From Saprospiraceae bacterium (GTDB taxonomy: Bacteria; Bacteroidota; Bacteroidia; Chitinophagales; Saprospiraceae): DNA of 40,352 nucleotides. Numbering within the stretch: the first letter of the stretch is position 1; each line of letters opens with the position of its first letter. The translations under genes and the position numbers were made by a program. The notes beneath the pieces are model-generated. The model ran no database searches. It saw only the letters and a program-made list of their open reading frames with translations, and was not told the DNA's origin. The DNA lies in NCBI GenBank assembly GCA_026996805.1, contig JALWKB010000169.1:1-40352 (forward strand), in the 5' to 3' direction. Below, piece after piece: positions 15,893-26,696 of the stretch.

Positions 15893-16849
15893 CTACAAAT
15901 GCACCACTTCAATCCACTGATACCGTGCTATAATCCCGATATCTTCACCACCGGCAGTCATGAGTTTTTCAAATCCCACACATTGTAAGCTGTCGTTGTA
16001 GAAGAGATGTTGCATAGGCGTACTTAGATCAATGCTCCCCTCCGCTGCACGCAATACATCCCTCCGAGAGTTTTGTAGGTGCAATGCTGAGCAAAGGTAG
16101 CGCAATTCATAGGCCCACGATGGCAGGTGAAAATGCCCTCCCACCACCAGCGGGGCATTGATAATACGCAAACTATCGATCAACTGCCGCATTTGACGAT
16201 GGTATTGTTGCTGAAAAAGCGGCGTAATCGGCGGAGCAAAATACACATTGACCACATAGAGGCGTCGACCATCCAAGGTCTTGTGGAAAGTCATCAGCTG
16301 TGGAAATTCCCCTGTAAAAAGCGTGTCGTATTGCTCTATGGTGATGCGCGAAAAACAGGCTTTGCCATGATCGTCCGCTCGAACCACCCGCACCGAATGC
16401 GGGTACACCAACTGCAGCGAACCAGTGAGCATTCGCTCATGCATGGGCGTCCACCCCTCAAACAACACCACATCAGCACGTGCTTGCGCTAAATAATCCC
16501 GTAGCGTGTCCATCGGCAGCGAAAGCTCGGTTAAACTCACCTGTGCAATGCGCACGTCGGGTAAGTCCTCCCGCGGCCGATATTGCAATTGCGGGTTCGA
16601 ACTGTACTTTAAAAAAATACTCAATGCCGCACTCGCCATAAAAGAAGTCCACATCAACCGCGGCCAGTGAAATACCAAAAAGACAAGGCCCAAAAACAAA
16701 TACAAAAACATCCAGTGATGCGCGTATTCTTCAAAAAATCGCAGCGGAGGGACCATTGGAAAAATACTCAGCAGCACCGTCCAAAAGGCAAGAAGGACGT
16801 ACAGCCATTCGACCCAAGGGCCCCATCTCTTCTGCATCTCCTTACTCAT
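15893..16849 (-). CDS. Membrane-anchored endonuclease/exonuclease/phosphatase-fold protein, catalytic motif apparently altered
   Basis: N-terminal TM helices, then an EEP-like layout (DVVLFEGW..., VVGGHFHLPSWAYELRYL where GDxN is expected). Confidence 0.6.
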   Translation of the reverse strand: MSKEMQKRWGPWVEWLYVLLAFWTVLLSIFPMVPPLRFFEEYAHHWMFLYLFLGLVFLVFHWPRLMWTSFMASAALSIFLKYSSNPQLQYRPREDLPDVRIAQVSLTELSLPMDTLRDYLAQARADVVLFEGWTPMHERMLTGSLQLVYPHSVRVVRADDHGKACFSRITIEQYDTLFTGEFPQLMTFHKTLDGRRLYVVNVYFAPPITPLFQQQYHRQMRQLIDSLRIINAPLVVGGHFHLPSWAYELRYLCSALHLQNSRRDVLRAAEGSIDLSTPMQHLFYNDSLQCVGFEKLMTAGGEDIGIIARYQWIEVVHL

Positions 16850-16850
16850 G

Positions 16851-19424
16851 TCAATAGCGCAATACTACGGGGAGCTTTGCCGTCATATCCCTCCCTCGAG
16901 CAGTTGTTATGCCGACGAAGATAATGTAAATATCGCTTCTGCAAGCTTGCCCCCTATCATCCCGCCCATCCCAGTACAAAAATCCACGCCTTCCTACGGG
17001 CAATTGCTCCGAAATGCGCCGCACCAACACGCCATCCGCAGTGTATACCGCACAACTTATGCGCGCTTCCTCCCCATCCACTAAGGAGTAATGTATCCAC
17101 AAAAGCGGTGACGTATCCCTATCGGGTGAAAACACCTCCCGATCGAGCCATACGCGCATGGGCACATCGGAATGGATGGGCAGGGCGTTGGCATTGGCAT
17201 ATCCCGGCGTCGCATAACCCGTCTGCGGAAGTCCAGATGCCCAGTTATATGGAACATTTGCAGCTATTTCCGTTGATACGCGCTCCAAACTCACTCCCTC
17301 CACTTGCGCATAGTCGCTTCGGTGCATGTCTTCGGAATAATCCATGGCATCCAATACGATGTTCCGCCCAAATCGACCCCAGAGCAAGCTGACGTTTCCG
17401 CCAGTGTCGGGCAACGGTGGCAACGACGCCTCCCAGATATGAGCCCCTTCCGCTACCGGATAGTCCCGACCTATCTTCCACGGCTGCGGTGTCAAGGCGA
17501 TGATCTGACCTGGAAGAATATATCCACGTCGAAGCGCGCGCACAATGGATGTATCATCAGCACGTATATTGCCTATGCGTAGACCATCTAATCGCAAAAT
17601 GCTGTCGGTCACATTGACAATCTCCACGAAGTCCACCCCATCGGGTAGCGGATTAAACAACACTTCATTGATCAGTACATCACCACTATCCGGGTCCACA
17701 GGCATGCCCAACCAGCTATGTATGTCCTCCTTCGACCGCTGCAGTGTGCAATTGGCCAAGGCACCACGCCCAATGACCAACTCATAGACGCGACCCACTT
17801 CCATTGGGCGTTCGAGCTCGAAATGCACGATAAAGGGATTGCGGTAGTCTCGATATACCTGACGAAGATTGCGCTCTGTGATCCGTATGTCTGTAGGAGT
17901 TCCTGTACTGCCAAGTGGTAAGATTTTTTGGTTTAACCGCACCGTAACACTCCACGCATCGAGCGCTACAATTTCATCAATGCGTATGTCGACACTATCC
18001 GCCCCCTCGCTCCCGTGCGGTGGCAGGCGCCCCGGCGTACCACCTTCCAGTGACATCGACGCACGCCACGCATCTACTCGACAGATGTTTGCCATGTCGC
18101 CCGGCTCAATGCTCCAGCCCCCGTCTCGCTTCGACTCTTCGCGGATCATCGCAGGCGCATAAGCGACAAAGTCGATGGTATTGCCCACCACATCTTCGAG
18201 CACGAGCTCTTCGCCGTCGTTGTTGAGCGAAGGAAACCCCCTCACACCGATGACACGCCCGTAGGGTTCAAACTCCACACGAAACCGTTCATCGCAAAGG
18301 AGCACAATTTCACCTGGCCCCACCGTATCCGAGGGCAGTTCGACGGCACGCGCATTGTCGCGCAGATAGAGCTCCGATAGGTCGATGTACTTTTTCGAGC
18401 GATTGAAGAGCTCTACAAATTCCGCTTCCGGCAATCCCACCGGTGGTGACGGGTCAAACAGCACTTCGGTGAAGAGCACATCAAAGGGCTCTGGAGGCTC
18501 TGTATAGATGTACACAAATTCCAGCGTGTCGGATGCCAGTACATTTTGATGGACATCGGCTATGTCGAACACCACGAGCCGAACACTCGTGCCCGCCGGC
18601 AGTGAGTCCCTCCACTGGCAGTACAAGCGATGGCTATCTACCTGTACCACTTCGGCGATTCGATCGTTTAACACGACATTGGTGGCACGCGCCGATGACG
18701 CATCGACGGGCTCATCAAAGAGGAGCGTGAGATGGTAGGCATCATGGACCACATACCCAACGAGCTGAGGAGGAAGGGTATCAGGGAGTGGGACACCGAT
18801 GACGATGTTATCCCACCAGATCTTCCCGCGCCGCGAGGGCGTGTAAAAAGACACGAGCCCCACATATCCCTCGCGAAAGGTAAAGGTATCCGTCCACCTA
18901 CCCAATACATGCGCCTCCCCCGTCTGTAGATCGGTGGCCAAAGCCTGCCATGCCCGCCCATCGTAAGTCCAATGGAGGCGCACATGCACCTTTGAGCCCG
19001 TGAGAATGGCTTCCACACTCCTTTCCCTGCGCACAACCTGATGATCTCTGTACCAGAGCATCCAGACGGGATCGGGACTTCCCGCATCCCCAATGCGCAC
19101 GGCCACTGCCATTTCATACGGTCGATCGACATGGCGCGTCCAAAGAAAAAATTCCGTGCCGTTTTGTCGGGAAGGCGAAAAGTCCATTTCCACCTCCCAG
19201 CTCCACTGAAGTGTATCCAATCCTACAATGGGATAAAACACCGAAGAGCGCCCCTCATCTCTGCCCAGCAAGATCAACCTTCCGCCTCGATCTATAGCAT
19301 AATCCGCCGTATCGCCAACCCAACCCCCGGGGTATTGTTCCGCATCACTAAAATCCCAATGATACTGGCCATAGAGCACAGAAAGAAGCAAAACCTGTAC
19401 ACATAGCGTAGCACTCCAGCGCAT
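16851..19424 (-). CDS. Secreted protein with two lamin-tail-like domains and a C-terminal FlgD-Ig/T9SS-like domain
   Basis: Signal peptide; two LTD-like motifs (VLFTEVLFDPSPP...EFVELFNRS; VLINEVLFNPLPDGVDFVEIVN); C-terminus GFLYWDGRDDRGQACRSDIYIIFV. Confidence 0.82.
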   Translation of the reverse strand: MRWSATLCVQVLLLSVLYGQYHWDFSDAEQYPGGWVGDTADYAIDRGGRLILLGRDEGRSSVFYPIVGLDTLQWSWEVEMDFSPSRQNGTEFFLWTRHVDRPYEMAVAVRIGDAGSPDPVWMLWYRDHQVVRRERSVEAILTGSKVHVRLHWTYDGRAWQALATDLQTGEAHVLGRWTDTFTFREGYVGLVSFYTPSRRGKIWWDNIVIGVPLPDTLPPQLVGYVVHDAYHLTLLFDEPVDASSARATNVVLNDRIAEVVQVDSHRLYCQWRDSLPAGTSVRLVVFDIADVHQNVLASDTLEFVYIYTEPPEPFDVLFTEVLFDPSPPVGLPEAEFVELFNRSKKYIDLSELYLRDNARAVELPSDTVGPGEIVLLCDERFRVEFEPYGRVIGVRGFPSLNNDGEELVLEDVVGNTIDFVAYAPAMIREESKRDGGWSIEPGDMANICRVDAWRASMSLEGGTPGRLPPHGSEGADSVDIRIDEIVALDAWSVTVRLNQKILPLGSTGTPTDIRITERNLRQVYRDYRNPFIVHFELERPMEVGRVYELVIGRGALANCTLQRSKEDIHSWLGMPVDPDSGDVLINEVLFNPLPDGVDFVEIVNVTDSILRLDGLRIGNIRADDTSIVRALRRGYILPGQIIALTPQPWKIGRDYPVAEGAHIWEASLPPLPDTGGNVSLLWGRFGRNIVLDAMDYSEDMHRSDYAQVEGVSLERVSTEIAANVPYNWASGLPQTGYATPGYANANALPIHSDVPMRVWLDREVFSPDRDTSPLLWIHYSLVDGEEARISCAVYTADGVLVRRISEQLPVGRRGFLYWDGRDDRGQACRSDIYIIFVGITTARGRDMTAKLPVVLRY

Positions 19425-19495
19425 TATCTGTGTGTTGAGGTGTCCGCACCTATGTACTCAATTCTGCAAAAGCGAATCGTCCAGGCCGCCTTGAC

Positions 19496-20290
19496 TCACA
19501 AACGCATCAAATCAAACCACGCCACCCATCGCAACACCGTCCACTTCCACTTGTGTCGCCGCTGTTGAACATAGCTAAACAACCAGTACAAGCCGTAGAC
19601 ATGCAATGCCCCCATAATGATAAATCCCACCACGTGCATCGGAGCCGGCCTCCACACAAAGATGCTCGTCACATTGGGCGGATGGATCAAATACATATAG
19701 TTCCATCCGAAGATCAAGTCGATCACCCCGACCACGACGATGAGGAACAAGCCTATGCGGAAGACTCTCCAAAACGCATCCGTTCGAATGTCCCTGCCTT
19801 CAACAAAGAAGAAGTACAGCGGAATGACGATGTTGACTGCATGACTGAAAAAATAACGTATGAAATATTCCACCTTCGGCATATTGGGTATCTCCGGGGT
19901 GATAAATCCCTGCAGCGACCCCGCCAAGCCCAGCAAAAGGGTAAACTCAAACAGCGTCTGATTAAACCGAAAGAGCAAAAAAATCACCGCATAGCGTGCT
20001 ATATCACACAAATGCACCGGCAAGGAGTGTTCCATAGACCACACACCGAGGTAGTATTCATAACCATTGAGAAAGATTTCATACCCGATGAGTAAAAATC
20101 CGAGAAAGTGCTTGAAATTCAATCGATGTTTGCGAAACTTGATTCCCGCATACAATACGATCACCAAAAAGACGACGAGTGAGACCAAACCTATCCATTG
20201 GTCCGCATTGCTCGCCTCCAAAAATCTAAACGGCCATTTCATATTCTTGCATTTCAACCAGCCAATCCGTACAAGGCCAATAATGGCCAA
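19496..20290 (-). CDS. YwaF-like / TIGR02206-type integral membrane protein
   Basis: Multiple TM helices with LPVHLCDIARY...FFSHAVNIVIPLYFF. True start may be the internal Met of MKWPFRFLEAS. Confidence 0.65.
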   Translation of the reverse strand: MAIIGLVRIGWLKCKNMKWPFRFLEASNADQWIGLVSLVVFLVIVLYAGIKFRKHRLNFKHFLGFLLIGYEIFLNGYEYYLGVWSMEHSLPVHLCDIARYAVIFLLFRFNQTLFEFTLLLGLAGSLQGFITPEIPNMPKVEYFIRYFFSHAVNIVIPLYFFFVEGRDIRTDAFWRVFRIGLFLIVVVGVIDLIFGWNYMYLIHPPNVTSIFVWRPAPMHVVGFIIMGALHVYGLYWLFSYVQQRRHKWKWTVLRWVAWFDLMRL

Positions 20291-20358
20291 ATGCGTAACT
20301 TGCAGCGATCAGCACCAACGAATATACGCATTTTTCTTCAATTATACGGGTTCAGCTG

Positions 20359-21240
20359 ATGGATTTTCTCATACTCGCTATAATAACGAATGCGCTCGTA
20401 CTGCTGTTGTTCAAATACTACTCCCGCCGCAAGTGGAATCTCTTCAAAATCATCATGGTCAACTACACCGTGTGCTTTTTGGTGGGCCAGCTCATCGTCC
20501 ATGAGCCACTTTCCATGACCGATTTAATGCAAAAGCCGTGGGCTCTGCCAGCCCTCGGAATGGGAGCGATCTTCATCATCGGCTTTAATCTCTTAGCCCT
20601 GACCGTTCGCTATTTTGGGGTGACGGTCGGCACATTGATGCAGCGCATGTCGTTTGTCAGCACGGTGCTCTTTTCCATCCTTTGGTACGGTGAGGCTTTG
20701 ACCGTGTGGAAGGTGATCGGCATTATCTTTGGGCTTGCCGCCTTGTGGCTCTTTATTGTACAAGACGAAAAACAAATCGCCGCGCTATCTACCCAGGCAC
20801 GGAAATACTGGTGGATACCGCTCACGACCTTTTTGCTCAGCGCATTGATTGAAGTGGTATTGCTCTACTTAGACCGCAGCCACATCGTACGTCCTGCCGA
20901 TGAAGCCTTTGTGACGGCACTTTTTGGCTCGGCTGCGCTCTTTGCAGCTTTGAGCTATCTATTCCTTCGCTTACAGCAAAAAATTTTTTCCTTGCAGTGG
21001 TATGAAATCGTTGGCGGTATTGTCCTCGGCGTGATCAATTACTTTTCGATTTACTACATTTTACGGGCGTTACAGACCAAAATTCCCGGTTCCGTACTCT
21101 TTCCGATACTTAATACAGGCATCATTGCGTTGGCTACAACGGCGGGTGTGTGGATATTTCGCGAACGATTGCAGCGCCGTCAAAAATGGGGCATTGCACT
21201 CGCCATTGCAGCATTGTGGATATTACAAACCCAACGATAA
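20359..21240 (+). CDS. EamA/DMT-family transporter
   Basis: About ten TM segments in two halves; DMT layout. Confidence 0.75.
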   Translation: MDFLILAIITNALVLLLFKYYSRRKWNLFKIIMVNYTVCFLVGQLIVHEPLSMTDLMQKPWALPALGMGAIFIIGFNLLALTVRYFGVTVGTLMQRMSFVSTVLFSILWYGEALTVWKVIGIIFGLAALWLFIVQDEKQIAALSTQARKYWWIPLTTFLLSALIEVVLLYLDRSHIVRPADEAFVTALFGSAALFAALSYLFLRLQQKIFSLQWYEIVGGIVLGVINYFSIYYILRALQTKIPGSVLFPILNTGIIALATTAGVWIFRERLQRRQKWGIALAIAALWILQTQR

Positions 21241-21246
21241 AACACC

Positions 21247-21906
21247 ATGAACAATCAAAAGGCTACATACCGCACGATTGAAGACATCGGCAATGCATCG
21301 CTCGTCATTCGGAAAAGTAAATTTTTATCCTTTGCGATGCCCGCCCGCAGCGAAGGCCAAATCAACGAACAGCTGCGAAGTTTGAAAAGTCATCATCCGC
21401 GCGCACGCCATATCTGCTATGCGTGGCGCCTCAACCCTCTGCGCCCCAAGCTGCGCGCCTACGATGCTGGTGAGCCCTCCGGCACCGCCGGAAAGCCCAT
21501 CCTCTCTGAAATCCTCGCTATGGATCTGTACAACGTCGCTGTCTACGTCGTGCGTTACTTCGGCGGTATAAAATTGGGCACCGCTGGCCTTCGACAGGCA
21601 TACCGATCAGCAGCATACCTCGCCTTAGACGATGCCACCATTATCACTACCACCTTATGCCATCACTACGCCTTGCACTTCGACTATGCGCACATGCCCC
21701 AAGTTATGGAGCTGCTCAAATTCTCCGGTGCCGAAATCGAATCACAGGAATTCGCCGATACTCCCACCTTGCAGTTTAAAATACCCATCGACGTGGCACC
21801 CCAGATGATCCCCAAACTGCACCAAATCGTCTGCCCCGACCAACCTCTATCCACTGACAACGATGTCCCCGCATCGTCCTGCATCCAACACCTCTTCACG
21901 GCATAG
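21247..21906 (+). CDS. YigZ/IMPACT family protein
   Basis: KSKFLSFAMPARSEGQ...HHPRARHICYAWRL...DAGEPSGTAGKPIL...VVRYFGGIKLGTAGLRQAYRSAA is diagnostic. Confidence 0.92.
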   Translation: MNNQKATYRTIEDIGNASLVIRKSKFLSFAMPARSEGQINEQLRSLKSHHPRARHICYAWRLNPLRPKLRAYDAGEPSGTAGKPILSEILAMDLYNVAVYVVRYFGGIKLGTAGLRQAYRSAAYLALDDATIITTTLCHHYALHFDYAHMPQVMELLKFSGAEIESQEFADTPTLQFKIPIDVAPQMIPKLHQIVCPDQPLSTDNDVPASSCIQHLFTA

Positions 21907-22507
21907 CCCCCTTTGCGCGGGATTGGCCGGAGGAATAGGCGCGGGTAAGTCGACTGTCGCGCAAGTGTTTGAGCTGTTCGGCATCCCAGTTTACTATGCC
22001 GACCTGAGAGCCCGCGCACTGATGCAATCCGACAACCATTTAATACAACGAATACGACAACTCTTTGGCCCACAGGCCTATCATCCCTCAGGCGCACTCA
22101 ACAAAGACTACCTGCGGAATCAGATTTTCAACAACCCCGAGCGCAAAGTACAGCTCGAACGCATCGTCCACCCTCAGGTGTACAGAGATTTCACCCATTG
22201 GCGCGAACAACAGCAAAGCCCTTACGTGCTGCTCGAATCAGCTATACTCTGCACCTCACACGGGCTCGAGCAGGTCGATACCCTCATCTTTGTAGATGCA
22301 CCGCGCCACTTGCGCCTCTACCGAGTCGTTCACCACAGGGGGCTACCCGCCAAAGTGGTCGAAGCCATTATGGATAGTCAGCAGAGAGAAGAACATCTCT
22401 GTAGGGCCAATGCGGACTTCTTGATACGAAACGATGGGCGTCATTCCATCATTCGACGTGTCTGCGCCATCCATCGACGTCTCCTCACAGTGACTTCCAC
22501 ACAATAG
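21863..22507 (+). CDS. coaE: Dephospho-CoA kinase
   Basis: AGLAGGIGAGKSTVAQVFELFGIPVYYADLRAR; overlaps the yigZ-like gene by 44 nt. Confidence 0.9.
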   Translation: MSPHRPASNTSSRHSPLCAGLAGGIGAGKSTVAQVFELFGIPVYYADLRARALMQSDNHLIQRIRQLFGPQAYHPSGALNKDYLRNQIFNNPERKVQLERIVHPQVYRDFTHWREQQQSPYVLLESAILCTSHGLEQVDTLIFVDAPRHLRLYRVVHHRGLPAKVVEAIMDSQQREEHLCRANADFLIRNDGRHSIIRRVCAIHRRLLTVTSTQ

Positions 22508-22534
22508 GCGAAATAGTTTGTAATTTGCAGCCAA

Positions 22535-23821
22535 ATGACACCGGGTATGGAAAAGTCCAAATACTACATCCAGCTGGAATACCAATATGGTGCCCACAAT
22601 TACGCGCCCTTACCCGTCGTCCTCACGCGAGGGGAGGGGGTCTACCTATGGGACATCGAAGGGCGCCGCTACTACGACTTTCTGTCGGCGTATTCCGCTG
22701 TCAATCAAGGGCACTGTCATCCAAAGATCGTCCGGGCCCTTATCGATCAAGCCCAGCGGCTCACGCTCACTTCGCGGGCATTTTACAACGACCAGCTCGG
22801 CCCTTACCTCGAGTTTATGTCGCGCCTCTTCGGCTACGACAAACTACTCCCGATGAATACGGGAGCTGAGGCCGTCGAAACAGCAGTGAAATTGTGCAGA
22901 CGCTGGGCGTACGATGTCAAGAAAATCCCAAAATACGAAGCTAAGATCATCTTCGCATGCGATAATTTTCACGGCAGGACACTCACCGCCGTCTCGGCCT
23001 CGACGGATCCGTCGAGCTATGAGGGCTTCGGGCCTTTCCTGCCGGGTATCGTCAAAATACCCTACAACGATATCCCCGCCCTCGAAGAGGCCTTGCAAGA
23101 CGACCATGTGGCTGGCTTCGTTGTAGAGCCCATTCAAGGCGAAGCGGGCGTGGTCGTACCCGACGAAGGCTACCTGTCAAAGGCCTATGCGCTGTGCAAA
23201 CGCCATCGCGTACTCTTCATCGCCGACGAGATTCAGACCGGCATTGCACGTACGGGCAAGATGCTCTGCTGTGACTACGAGGAAATTCGACCAGACATAC
23301 TCATACTGGGCAAAGCCCTCTCCGGTGGTGTGTATCCCGTCTCAGCAGTCTTGGCCGATGATGAAATCATGCTCACCATCAAACCCAACGAACACGGCTC
23401 AACCTTTGGTGGCAATCCCCTCGCATGTCGCGTAGCCGTGGCTGCTCTCGAAGTCGTATTGGAAGAAAAGCTGGCCGATAACGCCTATCGACTCGGCGAG
23501 CTTTTCCGCCAGCGTATGGATGCCTTGCGTCAAAAATCTACGCTCATCAAAGAGGTGCGCGGCAAGGGACTGCTCAATGCCCTCGTCATCAACGACAGTC
23601 CTCAAAGCCGTACCGCCACCGAAATATGCCTCGCCCTCATGGACAATGGCTTGCTCGCCAAACCCACCCATGGAAATATCATACGCATGGCGCCACCACT
23701 CATCATCACAGAAGAACAACTCCAGGAGTGCTGCGATATCATCGAAGCGACCGTGCTGAGCTATGAAAAAAATCGCGGTGAGATCCAATCGGCGTCGCCC
23801 TCGCGTACGAATGTTCACTAA
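22535..23821 (+). CDS. rocD: Ornithine--oxo-acid transaminase
   Basis: Class III aminotransferase; [64 protein letters not shown]. Confidence 0.93.
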   Translation: MTPGMEKSKYYIQLEYQYGAHNYAPLPVVLTRGEGVYLWDIEGRRYYDFLSAYSAVNQGHCHPKIVRALIDQAQRLTLTSRAFYNDQLGPYLEFMSRLFGYDKLLPMNTGAEAVETAVKLCRRWAYDVKKIPKYEAKIIFACDNFHGRTLTAVSASTDPSSYEGFGPFLPGIVKIPYNDIPALEEALQDDHVAGFVVEPIQGEAGVVVPDEGYLSKAYALCKRHRVLFIADEIQTGIARTGKMLCCDYEEIRPDILILGKALSGGVYPVSAVLADDEIMLTIKPNEHGSTFGGNPLACRVAVAALEVVLEEKLADNAYRLGELFRQRMDALRQKSTLIKEVRGKGLLNALVINDSPQSRTATEICLALMDNGLLAKPTHGNIIRMAPPLIITEEQLQECCDIIEATVLSYEKNRGEIQSASPSRTNVH

Positions 23822-23824
23822 TGG

Positions 23825-24631
23825 CTAACCACAGAGATGCTGGCCGAGCAAGACGCGGGCGCCTTCCTCCAACGAACATTGGGATAATACATCCGACTCA
23901 ACGATAAAAATCACCGTCGATCCGATTTCGAAGTAACCGAGCTCTTCACCCCGCCGCACATGCCACGTGCCGCGCATCACAAATTCCTCTTTTCTCCTTC
24001 GCAGCGCCTCGGCCCACCCTTGCACAAACGACAAGAGTATCTTCCCCACAATCATCGCACCGATAAACACAAACTCAAACCTCCCATACGCACATTTTCC
24101 CGACAGAACGACGCGCTCATTGATGCAGTACAGCGACTTGACGCGCTCCACACTTCGCTCGTTGACGGGAAAGAGTCGGCCGGGGAAAAAAGCTATTTGC
24201 TCGACCGTCATATCCACGGGTGCATGGACGCGGTGATAATCGCCCGGGGAGAGGTAGATGGTTACATAGCTGCCCTCCTGCATCGATTCCGTACCCGTGA
24301 TGTACGCCTGGGAATACGCCTCTCCTTTACACTGGATTAATAGCCCTTCGGTCAAACGGCCAAAGCGGTACAGATATCCCTCTGCCGGCGAAGCCACACC
24401 CCGACGAGCAAATGGGCGCATACCCTCTTTGAAATGCCGGGTGAAGAATTCGTTAAATGTCTTGACCGTCGACCAATCAAAGGCAAATTGAGTGAGATCA
24501 ATGCGGTATTTGCGCACATACCATCGTATGGCTAAGTGCAAGAGCCATTTCGGCGCATGCCATCGTGCAAACCAGCCGACGATGCCCGTCAGCGTACGCT
24601 GCCCGATCAGCGAAAAGATACGCGCTATCAA
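23825..24631 (-). CDS. psd: Phosphatidylserine decarboxylase proenzyme
   Basis: YLSPGDYHRVHAPVD and the pyruvoyl self-cleavage motif in YFEIGSTVIFIVE. Confidence 0.92.
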   Translation of the reverse strand: MIARIFSLIGQRTLTGIVGWFARWHAPKWLLHLAIRWYVRKYRIDLTQFAFDWSTVKTFNEFFTRHFKEGMRPFARRGVASPAEGYLYRFGRLTEGLLIQCKGEAYSQAYITGTESMQEGSYVTIYLSPGDYHRVHAPVDMTVEQIAFFPGRLFPVNERSVERVKSLYCINERVVLSGKCAYGRFEFVFIGAMIVGKILLSFVQGWAEALRRRKEEFVMRGTWHVRRGEELGYFEIGSTVIFIVESDVLSQCSLEEGARVLLGQHLCG

Positions 24632-26625
24632 GATTGCGAAGTTTTAACCGACGGCTCGGAAAAAAAACGCTCCTGGATGCGCCTGGCCTCCGCTTCGTAA
24701 AAGGGCATCACTTCGGGATTTTTCATGGCGCCAATGTTGATCGCTTTGTCGCGGTCCATACCCAAGAAAAGGCGCTTCACCGGAGCTTCCATCTTTTTTC
24801 CACTTATGGTAGTGGGTATTCCCGGTGCCTGAATAATCTCGTCGGGCACGTGTCGCGGGCTGTATTGCTCCCGCAAGCGCTCCTTTATGCGTTGGCGAAG
24901 CTCATCCGTCAGCGTTTTACCCTCATCTGTGACGACATACAAGGGCATGTAGTGATTGCCATCGGGCAATTCGAGGTTGACGATCAGCGAATCGACAATC
25001 TCTGGCAAGCTCTCCACCACCTTGTAAATCTCCGCAGTGCCAATGCGCACGCCGTGGCGGTTTAAAGTAGCATCGCTCCGCCCGTAGATGATGACGCCAT
25101 CGCGCGGAGTGATTTCAATCCAGTCGCCGTGCCGCCATACACCCGAGTACATCGAAAAGTAACTGTCCCTGTAGCGACGCATATCGGGGTCATTCCAAAA
25201 ATAAATCGGCATCGAGGGCATGGGTTGCTTGATGACCATCTCGCCGACCTTTCCGATGAGACTGTTACCCTCTGCATCCCATGCGTCGAGATCGCAGCCC
25301 AATGCTCTACACTGTATTTCCCCGCGGTAGACGGGCCGCTCAATACAGCCGCCGACAAAGGCCGTGCACACATCGGTGCCACCCGACATCGAACACAGCC
25401 ATACGTCTGGATGTACATCCTCATAGACATAGTCAAAGCCCTCAGGCGGGAGGGGTGCGCCCGTAGAGCCGATGCTCCGCATATGCTTCAGATCACAGCG
25501 ATCGCGTGGTCGTATGCCGCGCTTGCGACAAGCCATTAAATAGGGCGCACTCGTGCCAAAGTGATGAATGGGTAACTCTTCCGCATACTGCCACAGGCGA
25601 TACAAATCGGGATAAGCGGCACTTCCTTCATACAGCACAATGCGCGCGCCCATGAGGGCCGAGGCATGCACAAAATTCCACATCATCCATCCCGTCGTCG
25701 AATACCAAAAGAAATTTTCCCCCGCATGGACATCGTTGTGAAAGGCCATGTACTTGAAGTGCTCGAGCAGCACCCCACCGTGACCGTGGGTGATGGCCTT
25801 GGGCTTACCCGTAGTGCCCGAGGAGTACAACACCCACAATGGATGAGCAAACGGCACGCGCACGAATTGTACTCCATCGACACCCCGTGCTTCCACTTGA
25901 TGCTCCCAATCGACAAATCGACTGTCAGGTCTGGGCATGTCCACACCCAAGTACGGCACCCATACGACGAGCTGAATGCTCGGAATTTGTTGTACAATGT
26001 GGAGTACTTCCTCTGTGCGGTTGTACTCCTTGCCGTTGTACGTATAGCCATCACAGGCAAAGAGGACTTTAGGCTGGATCTGACTGAAGCGTTCGACGAC
26101 GGAAAATGTTCCGAAATCGGGCGAGCAACTCGACCACACCGCTCCCGTTGCGGCTGTTGCAAAAAATGCAATACTGGCCTCGGGTACATTGGGCAAGTAC
26201 GCAGCCACCCGATCACCAGCATCGACACCTGCATCGCGCAGCAGGGCTTGTACCGCCGCCGTCTTTTGTTTGACCTCCCCCCAGGTCAACTGTCGCTGCG
26301 GTCCGCGTTCGCCACGCCAAAACAGTGCTATTTGCTCATCCCCCTTTCGGCGAAACAAGTGCTCTGCATAGTTGAGCTCAATGCCTTCAAACCATCGTGT
26401 CCCCGGCATAGCTCCCTTCAACACTTCACTATACGTGCCAGAATAATCCACCTCGAAATACTCGAGTAGGATCGCCCAAAACTCCGAGAGATGCTCCACA
26501 CTCCACTGCCAGAGTTCGCGATACTCCCCAAACAGCAATCCATGTCGCTCATGGAGATAGCGGCGAAAGCGGCTGAGGTGGCTCTTTTTCACTGCCTCGT
26601 CCGAAGCACGCCAAAGGATATTCAT
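24628..26625 (-). CDS. Acetoacetate--CoA ligase
   Basis: 665 aa AMP-binding enzyme; WVLYSSGTTGKPKAITHGHGG, STTGWMMWNF; 4-nt overlap with psd. Confidence 0.9.
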   Translation of the reverse strand: MNILWRASDEAVKKSHLSRFRRYLHERHGLLFGEYRELWQWSVEHLSEFWAILLEYFEVDYSGTYSEVLKGAMPGTRWFEGIELNYAEHLFRRKGDEQIALFWRGERGPQRQLTWGEVKQKTAAVQALLRDAGVDAGDRVAAYLPNVPEASIAFFATAATGAVWSSCSPDFGTFSVVERFSQIQPKVLFACDGYTYNGKEYNRTEEVLHIVQQIPSIQLVVWVPYLGVDMPRPDSRFVDWEHQVEARGVDGVQFVRVPFAHPLWVLYSSGTTGKPKAITHGHGGVLLEHFKYMAFHNDVHAGENFFWYSTTGWMMWNFVHASALMGARIVLYEGSAAYPDLYRLWQYAEELPIHHFGTSAPYLMACRKRGIRPRDRCDLKHMRSIGSTGAPLPPEGFDYVYEDVHPDVWLCSMSGGTDVCTAFVGGCIERPVYRGEIQCRALGCDLDAWDAEGNSLIGKVGEMVIKQPMPSMPIYFWNDPDMRRYRDSYFSMYSGVWRHGDWIEITPRDGVIIYGRSDATLNRHGVRIGTAEIYKVVESLPEIVDSLIVNLELPDGNHYMPLYVVTDEGKTLTDELRQRIKERLREQYSPRHVPDEIIQAPGIPTTISGKKMEAPVKRLFLGMDRDKAINIGAMKNPEVMPFYEAEARRIQERFFSEPSVKTSQS

Positions 26626-26673
26626 GGTGGAAGTTTTAGCCTACGCTGGTACTTCGACCAGCAGTTTGACAGA

Positions 26674-26681
26674 CAAATATA
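26674..26681 (-). promoter_or_regulatory. TAnnTTTG-type -7 box upstream of the acetoacetate--CoA ligase gene
   Basis: TATATTTG on the minus strand (CAAATATA on plus); its leader contains the hairpin GCTGGT-acttcg-ACCAGC (26645-26662). Confidence 0.45.
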
Positions 26682-26696
26682 CGATGTCGTAGGCGT

